This document shows positions 52,155 to 61,616 of a stretch of DNA of 64,000 nucleotides, piece after piece (within the stretch, counting starts at the first letter, position 1; every line of letters starts with the position of its first letter). A model generated the notes under the pieces. That model was given only the letters and a program-made list of their open reading frames with translations. It was not told the DNA's origin and did not search any database. The translations under genes and the position numbers were made by a program. Source of the DNA: Mycobacterium rhizamassiliense (GTDB lineage Bacteria; Actinomycetota; Actinomycetes; Mycobacteriales; Mycobacteriaceae); assembly GCF_900157375.1 (NCBI RefSeq), contig NZ_LT721901.1, positions 3,024,315-3,088,314 on the forward strand, written 5' to 3'.

Positions 52155-53111
52155 CTAGGACTTCGACGCCTTCTTCGCCGGAGCCTTCTTCGCCGCGGTC
52201 TTTTTGGCTCCGGACCCAGCGGAAGTCTTCTTCGCCGGGGTTTTCTTGGCAGGCGCCTTCTTCTCGGCGGATTTCGTCCCGGCGGCCTTCTTCGCCGGCG
52301 CCTTGTCGCCTGAACCTGAGCCGGAGCGCGCCTTCACGCTGGCCTCCAGCTTGGCGAGCAGATCGGACACGTCTTCGGTCTCGTCGAGCTCCTTGGGCTT
52401 CTCCTCGACCGTAAACGCTTCGCCGCCTTCGAGTTTGGCTTGCACCAGCTCGTGCAGCTGCTCCTGGTAGTCGTCGTGATAGCGGTCCGGGTTGAACTCC
52501 TCGGCCATCGACTCGACCACCTGGCCGGCCATCTTGAGCTCGGCGGGCTTGATCTCGACCTTCTTATCCAGCACCGGAAAGTCGGGGTCGCGAATCTCGT
52601 CGGGCCACAACAGGGTGTGAATCACCATCACGTCGCGCTTGCCAAAGTCCTTGACGCGCAACGCCGCCAACCGCGTCTTGTTGCGCAGGGTGAAATGGAC
52701 GATCGCCATCCGGTCGGTCTCGGCGAGCGTCTTCGCCAGCAGCACATAGGATTTCGACGACTTGGAATCCGGTTCCAGGAAGTAGCTGCGGTCGAATAGC
52801 ATCGGATCGACCTCGCTGGCGGGGACGAACTCGAGCACCTCGATTTCGCGGGAGCGTTCTTCGGGCAGGGTGGCGATGTCGTCGTCGGTGATCACCACCA
52901 TCTGGCCGTCGTCGGATTCGAAGGCGCGGGCGATGTCCCGGTATTCGACGGTCTCGCCGTCCACTTCGCACACGCGCTGGTACCGGATGCGGCCGTTGTC
53001 CTTGGCGTGCACCTGATGGAACTTGATGTCGTGGTCTTCGGTGGCGCTGTACACCTTGACCGGGACGTTGACGAGCCCGAATGCGATCGAACCCTTCCAG
53101 ATGGAGCGCAT
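52155..53111 (-). CDS. mku: Ku, non-homologous end-joining DNA-end-binding protein
   Basis: 318 residues. The Ku core (1-about 260: MRSIWKGSIAFGLVNVPVKV, FLEPDSKSSKSYVLLAKTL, MAEEFNPDRYHDDYQEQL) forms a homodimeric ring that loads on DNA ends and recruits LigD. Residues about 265-318 are a lysine/alanine/proline tail of PAKK/AAKK repeats, absent from the 273-residue M. tuberculosis Ku but like that of M. smegmatis; such tails help bind and retain DNA. Single gene, convergent with pstA; LigD lies 6.2 kb away. Confidence 0.97.
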   Translation of the reverse strand: MRSIWKGSIAFGLVNVPVKVYSATEDHDIKFHQVHAKDNGRIRYQRVCEVDGETVEYRDIARAFESDDGQMVVITDDDIATLPEERSREIEVLEFVPASEVDPMLFDRSYFLEPDSKSSKSYVLLAKTLAETDRMAIVHFTLRNKTRLAALRVKDFGKRDVMVIHTLLWPDEIRDPDFPVLDKKVEIKPAELKMAGQVVESMAEEFNPDRYHDDYQEQLHELVQAKLEGGEAFTVEEKPKELDETEDVSDLLAKLEASVKARSGSGSGDKAPAKKAAGTKSAEKKAPAKKTPAKKTSAGSGAKKTAAKKAPAKKASKS

Positions 53112-53225
53112 GGGATCAGTATGCCCGCACCTCGGGTACCAAAAACAGCTCGGCAGGGCTACGACCTGGGACTGTCGGGTCGACGGCCGATAAGCAGCGG
53201 CGAAACTCGTTGACAGTCAATGCCG

Positions 53226-54302
53226 TCACGCGGGCGGGGGGACCGCGCGCGCGTGGTGCCGAACTTGATTTCCGCCGGCGCGTTTCGCCTGATACATGGC
53301 GGCGTCGGAGTTCCTGATCAGATCGTCGATAAGTTGCATGACGGGGGCGGCACGGCCGGTGCTGAGCAGGGCGCTGGAGGTGCCGATACTCGCGGTGATC
53401 TGAAAGGGCATCACGGCTATGGCATTGCACAGCCGTTCGGCCGTCGCGGCGGGGTTCGGCGTGGTCTCGACGTCGGCGACGACGAATTCCTCGCCGCCCG
53501 ACCGGCCGATCACGGCCGTGGCGCGACAGCTCTCCTGAAGCGCCGCGGCGACGGCGACCAACGCCTGATCGCCCGCGGCGTGGCCGTGCGTGTCGTTCAG
53601 CCGCTTGAAGTCGTCGAGATCGATGACCGCGATCGCCAGATACGTGCCCGGCGTGCCGCGATGAACCCTGATCAGTTCGTACGCCGAGTTGTAGAAGGAG
53701 CGCCGGTTGTGCAGACCGGTCAGTGGGTCGACATCGGAGCTGCGCAGATCGCTGCGCAGCGTGTGCACCAGCGACTGCATGCCCCAGGGCATGCCGATGT
53801 TGAGTCCCACCACGACGATCAGGGAACCGGCCACCAGTGCGACGTCGCCGGTGGCCTCGAGGACGCGATACGACAGGACCACCACGCACGTTGCGGCCAC
53901 TGCGAAGTTGACCAGCACGTAGCTGACGGAGTGGAAATAGGCGACGTAACCGCCGAGCAGTGCAAAGGTCACGCAACCCATCAACGCCACGTAGGGGTTC
54001 GACAGCGTGAAGAGCGCCGCGGCGATGGCCACGATGCTGATGAGCGTCCAAATGCCGGACACCCGCCGCGTCGGCCAGCGCTTCATCCGCAGGCCCGCGC
54101 CGATGGCCCCGAAGGTGGACGCGACGATGGTCACCGTTCGAGTCACCGGGTGCGCGGGCCCGGCCGAGCTGAACAGCATGATGAGTGGTTGCATCGCGAA
54201 TGCCGCGATGAAGACCGCCGTGATCCGGCGCCACGGTTTCAGAAGGCCGTGACCGTCCAGGTAGGCACTGATCCAGTCGAACTGGTCTGGCTGTTTTGCC
54301 AC
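53226..54302 (-). CDS. membrane diguanylate cyclase (GGDEF)
   Basis: 358 residues from GTG 54302 (the frame is open upstream but without homology, and no RBS is convincing). About six hydrophobic segments (25-190) form an unnamed sensor region, then a GGDEF domain: DPLTGLHNRRSF, DLDDFKRLNDTHGHAAGD and active site RSGGEEF. The product-inhibition site RxxD expected five residues before GGEEF is absent (CRATAVIG), so feedback control is probably lost. It would make c-di-GMP. Confidence 0.88.
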   Translation of the reverse strand: MAKQPDQFDWISAYLDGHGLLKPWRRITAVFIAAFAMQPLIMLFSSAGPAHPVTRTVTIVASTFGAIGAGLRMKRWPTRRVSGIWTLISIVAIAAALFTLSNPYVALMGCVTFALLGGYVAYFHSVSYVLVNFAVAATCVVVLSYRVLEATGDVALVAGSLIVVVGLNIGMPWGMQSLVHTLRSDLRSSDVDPLTGLHNRRSFYNSAYELIRVHRGTPGTYLAIAVIDLDDFKRLNDTHGHAAGDQALVAVAAALQESCRATAVIGRSGGEEFVVADVETTPNPAATAERLCNAIAVMPFQITASIGTSSALLSTGRAAPVMQLIDDLIRNSDAAMYQAKRAGGNQVRHHARAVPPPA

Positions 54303-54457
54303 GGAACTAGCCCATATCTCCTGGTGGATGCCTGCGGGCAGCGCCGCTGACCGCCGACCGCCCAGAGCCAATTTAGCGTTGCCGCGGAGCGGGGAATGGG
54401 TACGCTCGACTTTCCGGCGTGGCGGCCGCCTCGATGGTCGGTCGGCTAGTCGTCGCG

Positions 54458-55384
54458 CTACATGAAACTGCCGGGGGCAGAGGAGGATTGGGTCCGCAAT
54501 GCGGCGCGGTCGGGCAGGTCGGCGCCGGCCCGTGCCACCGTCAGCGCCGATGCCGCGCTCGCCGAGACCAGGGCGTCGGTCAGCTCGTCGGCTCCGATGC
54601 GGGCGAGGGCGGGCCGCCGGTCGCCGCCGAGCAGGTTCATCTCCCACAGCGCGTCGATCAGACCGGCCATGAATGCGTCGCCGGCACCGACGGTGTCGAC
54701 CACGCGGACCGGCCTGGCGGCCACCTGCGCCTCACCCGCTGCGCAGAACGCCTGCGCGCCGTGTTCGCCCATCGTCACCGCGACGACGGCCGGGCCCAGC
54801 GCCAGCCAGGTTTGCGCCGTGCGCTCCGGTGAGTGTTCGGGAGCGATCCAGCGCAGGTCTTCCTCGCTGACCTTGACGATGTCGCTGCGCTCGACGAGAT
54901 GTTCGATGCGTGCGACGGCCAGGTCGCGGTCGGCGATCAGCGACGGCCGCACGTTGGGGTCGAAGCTGACGGTGGCCGAGACGCGATAGGTGTCGATCAG
55001 GGCCGCGACGGCCAGGCAGCCCGGATCCTGCACGGCGGCAATCGATCCGGCGTGGACGAAAAGCGGCGGCGGAACCGGCGGCGTCCCGGACAGCTGCCAG
55101 TCCAGATCGAACACGTAGTCGGCCGACCCGTCCTCGGCGAGTGTCGACCGCGCGGTCGCCGTGCGCTGTGCGGTTCGACTTTCCGAAACCAGCTGCACCC
55201 CAGCGGCATTCACGTAGTCGGCGATGCGCCGGCCGTACGGGTCGTCGCCGATGTGGGTGAGGAAGTCGATCTCGCGGCCGAGCCTGCCCAGTCCGACGGC
55301 GACGTTGAGCGGGCTGCCGCCGACGTGTTCGTCTCCCTCGACGATGTCGATGAGCGACTCGCCGATCACCAGCCCGCGGGTCAT
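54458..55384 (-). CDS. PfkB-family sugar kinase (fructokinase-like)
   Basis: 308 residues from ATG 55384, which overlaps the upstream dehydrogenase stop (ATGA). GGSPLNVAVGLGRLG near residues 22-36 and the catalytic DTVGAGDAFMAGLIDAL near 240 are PfkB signatures. In this operon it most likely phosphorylates the keto-sugar made by the polyol dehydrogenases (fructose to fructose-6-phosphate, or xylulose). Longer upstream frame belongs to the out-of-phase dehydrogenase gene. Confidence 0.9.
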   Translation of the reverse strand: MTRGLVIGESLIDIVEGDEHVGGSPLNVAVGLGRLGREIDFLTHIGDDPYGRRIADYVNAAGVQLVSESRTAQRTATARSTLAEDGSADYVFDLDWQLSGTPPVPPPLFVHAGSIAAVQDPGCLAVAALIDTYRVSATVSFDPNVRPSLIADRDLAVARIEHLVERSDIVKVSEEDLRWIAPEHSPERTAQTWLALGPAVVAVTMGEHGAQAFCAAGEAQVAARPVRVVDTVGAGDAFMAGLIDALWEMNLLGGDRRPALARIGADELTDALVSASAASALTVARAGADLPDRAALRTQSSSAPGSFM

Positions 55385-56793
55385 TGGACCAACGCCGCCA
55401 GTGTCGCCCGAGCTCCCTTGCTGTGCAACGAATCCAGCGCCCAGCGGTACGCCTCGACGAAGCGCGGTTGGTGGGCCAGATCGCCGAACACCGCGGTTAC
55501 CTCGATGAACGCGCATGCGTTCTCGTGGTGCGACCGGGCGATCGGAATGAGCGAGTCCGCCAGCTGATCCAGCACCTCGTACGGCTCGCCCCACTCGTCG
55601 ACGCCCTCGGCGTAGCGGGCCCAGCTGGCCACCGCTGCGGCCGCCAGCTGCACCGGCCCGTCGCTGGCCAGGTTGTCGCAGATGACCGGGAACAACCATT
55701 TCGGGATGCGGTCCGACGAGTAGGCGCAGATCCGTGCGACAGTGTCGCGCACGGCCGGGTTCGCGAACCGCTCGACCAGCGTGCGGCCGTACTCGTGCAG
55801 GTCGATCCCGGGCACCGGCGGCAGCGTCGGGATGGCCTCGGTCTCGAAGTAGGACAGCAAGTACTTGGCGAACAACGGATCCTGCGCCGCGTCGTGGACG
55901 AACTCGAAGCCGCACAGATGGGCGAAGTAGCACAAGCATTGGTGTCCCGCGTTGAGCATCCGCAGCTTCATCAGCTCGTACGGCCGGACATCGTCGACCA
56001 CCAGAACGCCCGCCTGCTCGAACGGGGGCCGCCCGTCGGCGAAGTCGTCTTCGATGACCCAGGCGGCGAAGGGCTCGGCCACCACCGGCCACCGGTCGTT
56101 GACGCCGAAGTCGCGCCGCACTTCCGCGGCCATCTCCAAAGTCGTTGCCGGAGTGATGCGATCGACCATCGAGCTCGGGAACCGGGCGTGCTCGGACACC
56201 CACTCGGCCAACCCGGGATCGACGCGTTCGGCGCTTGCGAGCACCGTGCGCCTGGCGACCTCACCGTTGCTCTCGATGTTGTCGCACGACACGATCGTCG
56301 GCGCGGCGATGCCGCGATCGCGCCGCCTGCCCAGCGCATCGACGATCAGCCCGAACGCGGGCCCCTCCGGGTCGCGGTAACCGCCCTCGGTGATGGTCAG
56401 CGAAATGATCCGGGTGGACGGCGCGGCGAGCATCTCCAGCGCCGACTCGGGATCGTCGGGCGCGTAACGGTAGTCGATGATCGAGCCGATCACCTGCGCA
56501 TCCCGGGTGCCGTCGGGGTTTTCCAGGATGAGCGTGTACAGCCCGTCCTGACCATCCAGGACGTCGCGCATGGTCCAGTCCGCGGGCATCACCCCGACAC
56601 CGCAAATGCCCCAGTCCTGCGCCAGCCCCTGCTGCAGCAGCAGGTTGACGTACGCGGCCTGGTGCGCCCGGTGGAAGTGGCCGGCTCCGATATGCGCGAT
56701 GCCGACGTTGACGCTGCCTCGGTCGTACTTGGGGGCGTCGATCGGCAGCTGCGAAAGCGACGCGTTGTTCAGGTTGATCGCGTGGGGCACCAT
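55381..56793 (-). CDS. mannitol dehydrogenase-family polyol dehydrogenase
   Basis: 470 residues from ATG 56793 (GGAGGTGG six bases upstream). Long-chain polyol dehydrogenase: N-terminal NAD motif IAHIGAGHFHRAHQA, LTITEGGY, and the catalytic Lys helix YELMKLRMLNAGHQ. It oxidises D-mannitol, D-arabitol or similar to the 2-keto sugar. Second family member lies at 57679, so the operon may handle two polyols. Coupled to the kinase gene. Confidence 0.92.
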   Translation of the reverse strand: MVPHAINLNNASLSQLPIDAPKYDRGSVNVGIAHIGAGHFHRAHQAAYVNLLLQQGLAQDWGICGVGVMPADWTMRDVLDGQDGLYTLILENPDGTRDAQVIGSIIDYRYAPDDPESALEMLAAPSTRIISLTITEGGYRDPEGPAFGLIVDALGRRRDRGIAAPTIVSCDNIESNGEVARRTVLASAERVDPGLAEWVSEHARFPSSMVDRITPATTLEMAAEVRRDFGVNDRWPVVAEPFAAWVIEDDFADGRPPFEQAGVLVVDDVRPYELMKLRMLNAGHQCLCYFAHLCGFEFVHDAAQDPLFAKYLLSYFETEAIPTLPPVPGIDLHEYGRTLVERFANPAVRDTVARICAYSSDRIPKWLFPVICDNLASDGPVQLAAAAVASWARYAEGVDEWGEPYEVLDQLADSLIPIARSHHENACAFIEVTAVFGDLAHQPRFVEAYRWALDSLHSKGARATLAALVQ

Positions 56794-56827
56794 TGGCCAC
56801 CTCCTCCCCGGGTCACAGCCCGGATCG

Positions 56828-57682
56828 TTATCGCGTTCGGGTACCTCCGGCCGGCACGGCCGACAGCAGGACATCGGCGAGTGCTCGCCACGAATCGGTG
56901 ATCGCGACCGCGCCCGCCTCGATCAATTCCGCGCGGCGGCCATCCCGTTCGTCAGGTAGCACGAACATCAGGTTACCGACGGTGGCGTAGCCGGCCGCGA
57001 CCGCGGAAGTCACGCCGGCCACGGAATCCTCGATGGCCAGCCCTTGTTCGGCTTCGACGCCGAGCACCCGGCCGGCATGCAGATACACCGCCGGGTCGGG
57101 CTTGCTGGTCGGCACCGGCAGCGAATCCTCCGCGCTGAAGGTGACCGCCTCGGACAGCAGCGAGTCGAGGCCGGTGGCGGTGAAGCAGCCCCGCAGGCGC
57201 TGGGTGGCGCTGGAGCTGACGGCCGCGAGCGCGTAGCGCGCCGCGAGGTTCCGCAACGGTTCCAGCACCTCCGGATCGGGCGCCAGGGTGGCGGCCAGGT
57301 GCGCGGTGACGCGTTCGCGCTCCTCGAGCACCCACCGCTCGAGCTCGTCGGCTGTCAACGCTTTGCCGCTCGCCACGTCGTCGGCCGAGGCGACCACCGC
57401 TGCGGGCCGGCCCTGGGTCAGCGACCGATCGAGTGGCACCTCGCACTGCACGGCCAGGTCGAGGGCGGTGGTGCGGAAGTTCTTCCCGACGGCCCGCTTG
57501 CGCAGCTCCTCGGAGCTCAGCGGGGCCGTCACCCCGAACCGGACCAGCAGGCGGTTCGTCACGTCCGTCGATGCCTCGAACGCCGGGCGCTCCGAGCCGA
57601 ACAGGTTGTCGTCGGCGTCGCAGAGCAACGTGGTGAGGGGCGCCGGGTCGAAGTCGCGCACAAAGGTCAGTCCGGCGTTCAT
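56828..57682 (-). CDS. HAD-superfamily phosphatase (beta-phosphoglucomutase-like)
   Basis: 284 residues. HAD motifs: I LLCDADDNLF (nucleophile Asp22, acid Asp24; DxDDN in place of DxDGT), II VSSSATQR, III SKPDPAVYLHAG, IV IEDSVAGV. A helical cap lies between motifs I and II (about 40-140). Expected to dephosphorylate a sugar or polyol phosphate of the pathway. Its ATG overlaps the stop of the second polyol dehydrogenase. Confidence 0.87.
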   Translation of the reverse strand: MNAGLTFVRDFDPAPLTTLLCDADDNLFGSERPAFEASTDVTNRLLVRFGVTAPLSSEELRKRAVGKNFRTTALDLAVQCEVPLDRSLTQGRPAAVVASADDVASGKALTADELERWVLEERERVTAHLAATLAPDPEVLEPLRNLAARYALAAVSSSATQRLRGCFTATGLDSLLSEAVTFSAEDSLPVPTSKPDPAVYLHAGRVLGVEAEQGLAIEDSVAGVTSAVAAGYATVGNLMFVLPDERDGRRAELIEAGAVAITDSWRALADVLLSAVPAGGTRTR

Positions 57683-59205
57683 CGCGACACCAACTCCCGC
57701 TCGCCGTTGCGCATCGCATCACGCAGCGTGGGCACCACGCCGCGCTCGTCGATGTCGGCGATCATCTCGGCCAGGCGCTCGGCGAAGCCGGGCACTGCGC
57801 GTACCTGTGCGAACATCTCGTGGCCCAACAGCGGATCGGGGTTGCTACTGGCCATGTTGGCCAACTTAACCACCGGGATCGCCTGCGAGTCCTCCAGGCT
57901 GATTTTGCGCCCGTCGAGGTCGTGGCCGCGCATGTACCGGGCCCACCCGGCGACGGCCAGCATCAGCAGCGTGTGCGGCCGTCCCGCAGCGATCGCCTCT
58001 TCCAGGGACGGCATCACAAACTGCGCGATCTTGCTCGTTCCCCGTCGAGCCAGCCGCGACAGCTGGTCGCTCATCCGGGGATTGCCGAGTCGAGTCAGCA
58101 GGGTGGCCCGGTAGTTGGGTGTGTTCATCCCGGGGACCGGGGGCAGCAGCGGCTGAATCTCGTCACGCAGCAGCTTCTCGACGTAATCGACGAGGACGCG
58201 GTCCCGCATCGCCTCGTCGGTGCGCTGATACCCGGCCAGCGTGGCCAAACACCCGAGCGCGATGTGCGTCCCGTTGAGCAGACGGGTCTTGATCAGCTTG
58301 TGGTCGCGGACATCGGCGACGAATTCGGCACCGACCAGGTCGAGCGGGGGACGCGAATTACAGAAGGAATCCTCGATCACCCACTGGCGATACGGCTCGG
58401 TCACCACCGGGTACTTGTCGGCCACACCGAAGGTCTGCTCGACGAATTTGCACTCCGACTCGGAGGTCTGCGGGGTGATGCGGTCGACCATGGTCGACGG
58501 GAACGCGACATAGGTGTCGATCCAGCGGGCAAGCGCGGGGTCCTTCAAGGCGGCGAAGGACACCAGCGCGATCCGCGCCGGGTGCGTGTCGCCGGGAATG
58601 TTGTCGCAGCAGAGGACGGTGAACGGGGCGATACCGGCGCGGCGACGGTAGTCGAGGGCTTCGGCCAGATATCCCCACGCGGTCGCGTAGCCGTCGGTCG
58701 CGACCAGGTCGGCGCGCACGTCGGGGTGGTCGGCGTCGAACTCGTCGGTGACGGGGTTCAGAAAGTACCCGTTGTTGGTGATGGTCAGGCTGACGATGCG
58801 GGTTTGGGGGTCGGCCAGGGCAGCGCGGACGGCGGCGCCATCGTTGGGTGCGTAGTGAACGGAGCCGATCGAGCCGACCACGCGGGCGGTCTGGCGATCG
58901 TGGCCGCGCTGCACCACCGTGTACAGCCCGTCCTGTGCCGACAAGAGGTCTTTGCAGTTGGAGGAGTTGAGGCTGATGCCGGTCACCCCCCAACGATCTG
59001 AAATACCCGAGCGGGCCAGGTCGTCGAAGTAGACGGCCTGATGCGCGCGGTGGAAGTTGCCGGCACCGATGTGAACGACACCCCGCTGCAGTGCGGACCT
59101 GTCGTAAGTAGGCACGTCAACTCGTTCTGAATGCAGTCCCAGCGTCGCGTCGCTCAGTGGGACGCCGCTTTTTGGACGCCATAGGGGTGGGATTAGGTCA
59201 AACAT
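57679..59205 (-). CDS. mannitol dehydrogenase-family polyol dehydrogenase
   Basis: 508 residues, first gene of the leftward polyol operon. VVHIGAGNFHRAHQAVYFDD, LTITNNGYF, RITPQTSESECKFVEQTF, and the catalytic helix HKLIKTRLLNGTHIALG with Lys. Fewer than half of residues match the other family member, so probably a different polyol (for example mannitol against arabitol or ribitol). No transporter gene is present in the operon. Confidence 0.93.
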   Translation of the reverse strand: MFDLIPPLWRPKSGVPLSDATLGLHSERVDVPTYDRSALQRGVVHIGAGNFHRAHQAVYFDDLARSGISDRWGVTGISLNSSNCKDLLSAQDGLYTVVQRGHDRQTARVVGSIGSVHYAPNDGAAVRAALADPQTRIVSLTITNNGYFLNPVTDEFDADHPDVRADLVATDGYATAWGYLAEALDYRRRAGIAPFTVLCCDNIPGDTHPARIALVSFAALKDPALARWIDTYVAFPSTMVDRITPQTSESECKFVEQTFGVADKYPVVTEPYRQWVIEDSFCNSRPPLDLVGAEFVADVRDHKLIKTRLLNGTHIALGCLATLAGYQRTDEAMRDRVLVDYVEKLLRDEIQPLLPPVPGMNTPNYRATLLTRLGNPRMSDQLSRLARRGTSKIAQFVMPSLEEAIAAGRPHTLLMLAVAGWARYMRGHDLDGRKISLEDSQAIPVVKLANMASSNPDPLLGHEMFAQVRAVPGFAERLAEMIADIDERGVVPTLRDAMRNGERELVSR

Positions 59206-59339
59206 TGTGTGCCTGTGCCCCGCCTGGCGGGGGTCTAACGCCCTCCGTGGCTCTTGTCACAAAATAAGCTGCCAGTAAGAACGATTAATCGGTGGTCAGG
59301 GCCGTTTGCAGTGTCGAAGGCCATAGGTAGGTTGACAGA

Positions 59340-61616
59340 GTGGCGCCGCGGGTGAAGCTGACAAACCCCGAAAAGGTGCTCTACCCTGTGACCGGCACCA
59401 CGAAATCCGACATCTTCGGCTACTACACCGAGATCGCCGAGGTGATGGTTCCGCACATCGCCGGGCGCGCCGCCACCCGTAAGCGTTGGCCGAATGGCGT
59501 TGAGCAGCCTTCTTTTTTCGAAAAGCAGCTGGCCTCTTCCGCGCCGGACTGGCTGTCGCGCGCCAGCGTGGTTCACCGGTCGGGGACGACGACGTATCCG
59601 ATCATCGACAGCGCCGACGGCCTGGCCTGGATCGCGCAGCAGGCGGCGCTGGAGGTGCACGTGCCGCAGTGGCGGTTCGTTGCCGAGTGGACGCGGAGCA
59701 AATCCGAAGAGCTCAAGCCCGGTCCCGCAACACGATTGGTGTTCGACCTGGACCCGGGCGAGGGCGTGACGATGGCGCAACTGGCCAAGGTGGCCCGCGC
59801 CGTGCGTGACCTGATCGCCGACATCGGCCTGACCACCTTCCCGCTCACCAGCGGCAGCAAAGGTCTGCATCTTTACACTCCGCTGGATAAGCCGGTGAGC
59901 AGCCGGGGCGCCTCGGTGTTGGCCAAACGCGTTGCCCAGCAATTGGAAAAGGCCATGCCCAAGCTGGTTACGTCGACCATGACCAAGAGCTTGCGGGCCG
60001 GCAAGATCTTCCTGGACTGGAGCCAGAACAGCGGCGCGAAGACCACGATCGCACCGTATTCGCTGCGTGGCCGCGAACATCCCACTGTCGCGGCGCCGCG
60101 CACTTGGGAGGAACTCGACGACCCGGGGCTGCGCCAGCTGCGCTATGACGAGGTGTTGGCCCGGGTGGCGCGCGACGGCGACCTGCTGGAGCCGCTGGAT
60201 GTCTTGGATGATCAAGTCTCGGGCCCGGACCGGCTGATCAAATACCGCAGCATGCGCGACGCGTCGAAGACCCCCGAACCGGTGCCCAAGGCGAAACCCA
60301 ATGCCGGTCAAGGCAATACGTTCGTCATCCAGGAGCACCACGCGCGACGGCTGCACTACGACTTCCGGCTGGAGCGCGACGGCGTGCTGGTGTCCTGGGC
60401 GGTGCCGAAGAACCTGCCGGAGATCACGTCGGTGAACCATCTCGCCGTGCACACCGAGGATCATCCGCTGGAATACGGCGGTTTCGAGGGCAGCATCCCC
60501 AAGGGCGAATACGGCGCAGGCAAGGTCGTCATCTGGGATGCCGGCACCTACGATGCCGAGAAATTCAATGACTCGGGCGAAAAAGGCGAAGTCATCGTGA
60601 ACCTGCGCGGCAACCGAATCTCCGGACGCTACGCCCTGATTCAAACCAACGGCAACCAGTGGCTGGCGCACCGGATGAAGGACCAGCAGACCTTCGAGTT
60701 CGACGAGCTTGCCCCCATGCTCGCCTCGGAGGGTTCGGTGAGCGCGCTGAAGGCAGGCCAGTGGGCCTTCGAAGGAAAGTGGGACGGCTACCGGCTGCTG
60801 GTCGATGCCGATCACGGGACCGTGCGGCTGCGCTCGCGCAGCGGCCGCGACGTCACCGGCGAGTACCCCCAATTGTGCTCCATCGCAGATGATCTCACCG
60901 ATCACCACGTGGTAATCGACGGTGAGGTCGTCGCGCTCAACGCGTCCGGGGTGCCCAGCTTCAACGAGATGCAGAACCGCAGCCGCGCCACCCGCGTCGA
61001 GTACTGGGCATTCGACCTGCTCTACCTGGACGGCCGTTCGCTGTTGCGGGCCAAATACCACGACCGGCGCAAGCTGCTCGAAACCCTTGGAACTGCCGGC
61101 AATCTGACCGTACCGGATCTGCTGCCCGGCGATGGTGCGCAAGCGCTCGACCACTCCGGCCAGCGCGGCTGGGAGGGGGTGGTCGCCAAGCGGCGCGACT
61201 CCACCTATCAGCCCGGGCGGCGGTCGGCGTCGTGGCTCAAGGACAAGCATTGGAAAACGCAGGAAGTCGTGATCGGTGGCTGGAAGGCCGGTGCAGGCGG
61301 ACGCACCAGCGGCATCGGCTCACTGCTCATGGGCATTCCCGGTGACGGCGGACTGCGGTTCGCCGGAAAAGTGGGCACTGGTTTCACCGAACGCGTCCTG
61401 GCCGACCTCAAGAAGACGCTGGCACCGTTGCACACCGACCAATCCCCGTTCGACCCTGCACTGCCAAGAAGTGAAGCGCGTGGGGTCACCTACGTCGAAC
61501 CAATTCTCGTCGGCGAGGTGCGCTACAGCGAATGGACCCCGGATCATCGCCTGCGCCAATCGAGTTGGCGCGGGCTGCGGCCGGACAAGAAACCAAGTGA
61601 GGTGGTACGCGAATGA
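59340..61616 (+). CDS. ligD: multifunctional NHEJ DNA ligase LigD
   Basis: 758 residues from GTG 59340, domain order as in M. tuberculosis LigD. Polymerase/primase 1-290 with metal Asp136 and Asp138 (VFDLDPGEG). 3'-phosphoesterase 325-450 with the HHARRLHYDFRLE core (333-345) and EGSIPKGEYGAG. ATP-dependent ligase 460-758 with adenylated Lys480 in EGKWDGYR and DGEVVALN. It fills, trims and seals double-strand breaks with Ku. Overlaps the next gene by four bases (ATGA). Confidence 0.98.
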   Translation: MAPRVKLTNPEKVLYPVTGTTKSDIFGYYTEIAEVMVPHIAGRAATRKRWPNGVEQPSFFEKQLASSAPDWLSRASVVHRSGTTTYPIIDSADGLAWIAQQAALEVHVPQWRFVAEWTRSKSEELKPGPATRLVFDLDPGEGVTMAQLAKVARAVRDLIADIGLTTFPLTSGSKGLHLYTPLDKPVSSRGASVLAKRVAQQLEKAMPKLVTSTMTKSLRAGKIFLDWSQNSGAKTTIAPYSLRGREHPTVAAPRTWEELDDPGLRQLRYDEVLARVARDGDLLEPLDVLDDQVSGPDRLIKYRSMRDASKTPEPVPKAKPNAGQGNTFVIQEHHARRLHYDFRLERDGVLVSWAVPKNLPEITSVNHLAVHTEDHPLEYGGFEGSIPKGEYGAGKVVIWDAGTYDAEKFNDSGEKGEVIVNLRGNRISGRYALIQTNGNQWLAHRMKDQQTFEFDELAPMLASEGSVSALKAGQWAFEGKWDGYRLLVDADHGTVRLRSRSGRDVTGEYPQLCSIADDLTDHHVVIDGEVVALNASGVPSFNEMQNRSRATRVEYWAFDLLYLDGRSLLRAKYHDRRKLLETLGTAGNLTVPDLLPGDGAQALDHSGQRGWEGVVAKRRDSTYQPGRRSASWLKDKHWKTQEVVIGGWKAGAGGRTSGIGSLLMGIPGDGGLRFAGKVGTGFTERVLADLKKTLAPLHTDQSPFDPALPRSEARGVTYVEPILVGEVRYSEWTPDHRLRQSSWRGLRPDKKPSEVVRE

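Noticed and set aside
55384..56901. 505-codon open frame antisense to the polyol dehydrogenase
   Set aside because: Mirror of a well-supported gene; no family features.
59235..61250. 671-codon open frame antisense to ligD
   Set aside because: Shadow of a high-GC gene; low-complexity V/G/R-rich translation with no domains, while the plus strand encodes all three LigD domains.
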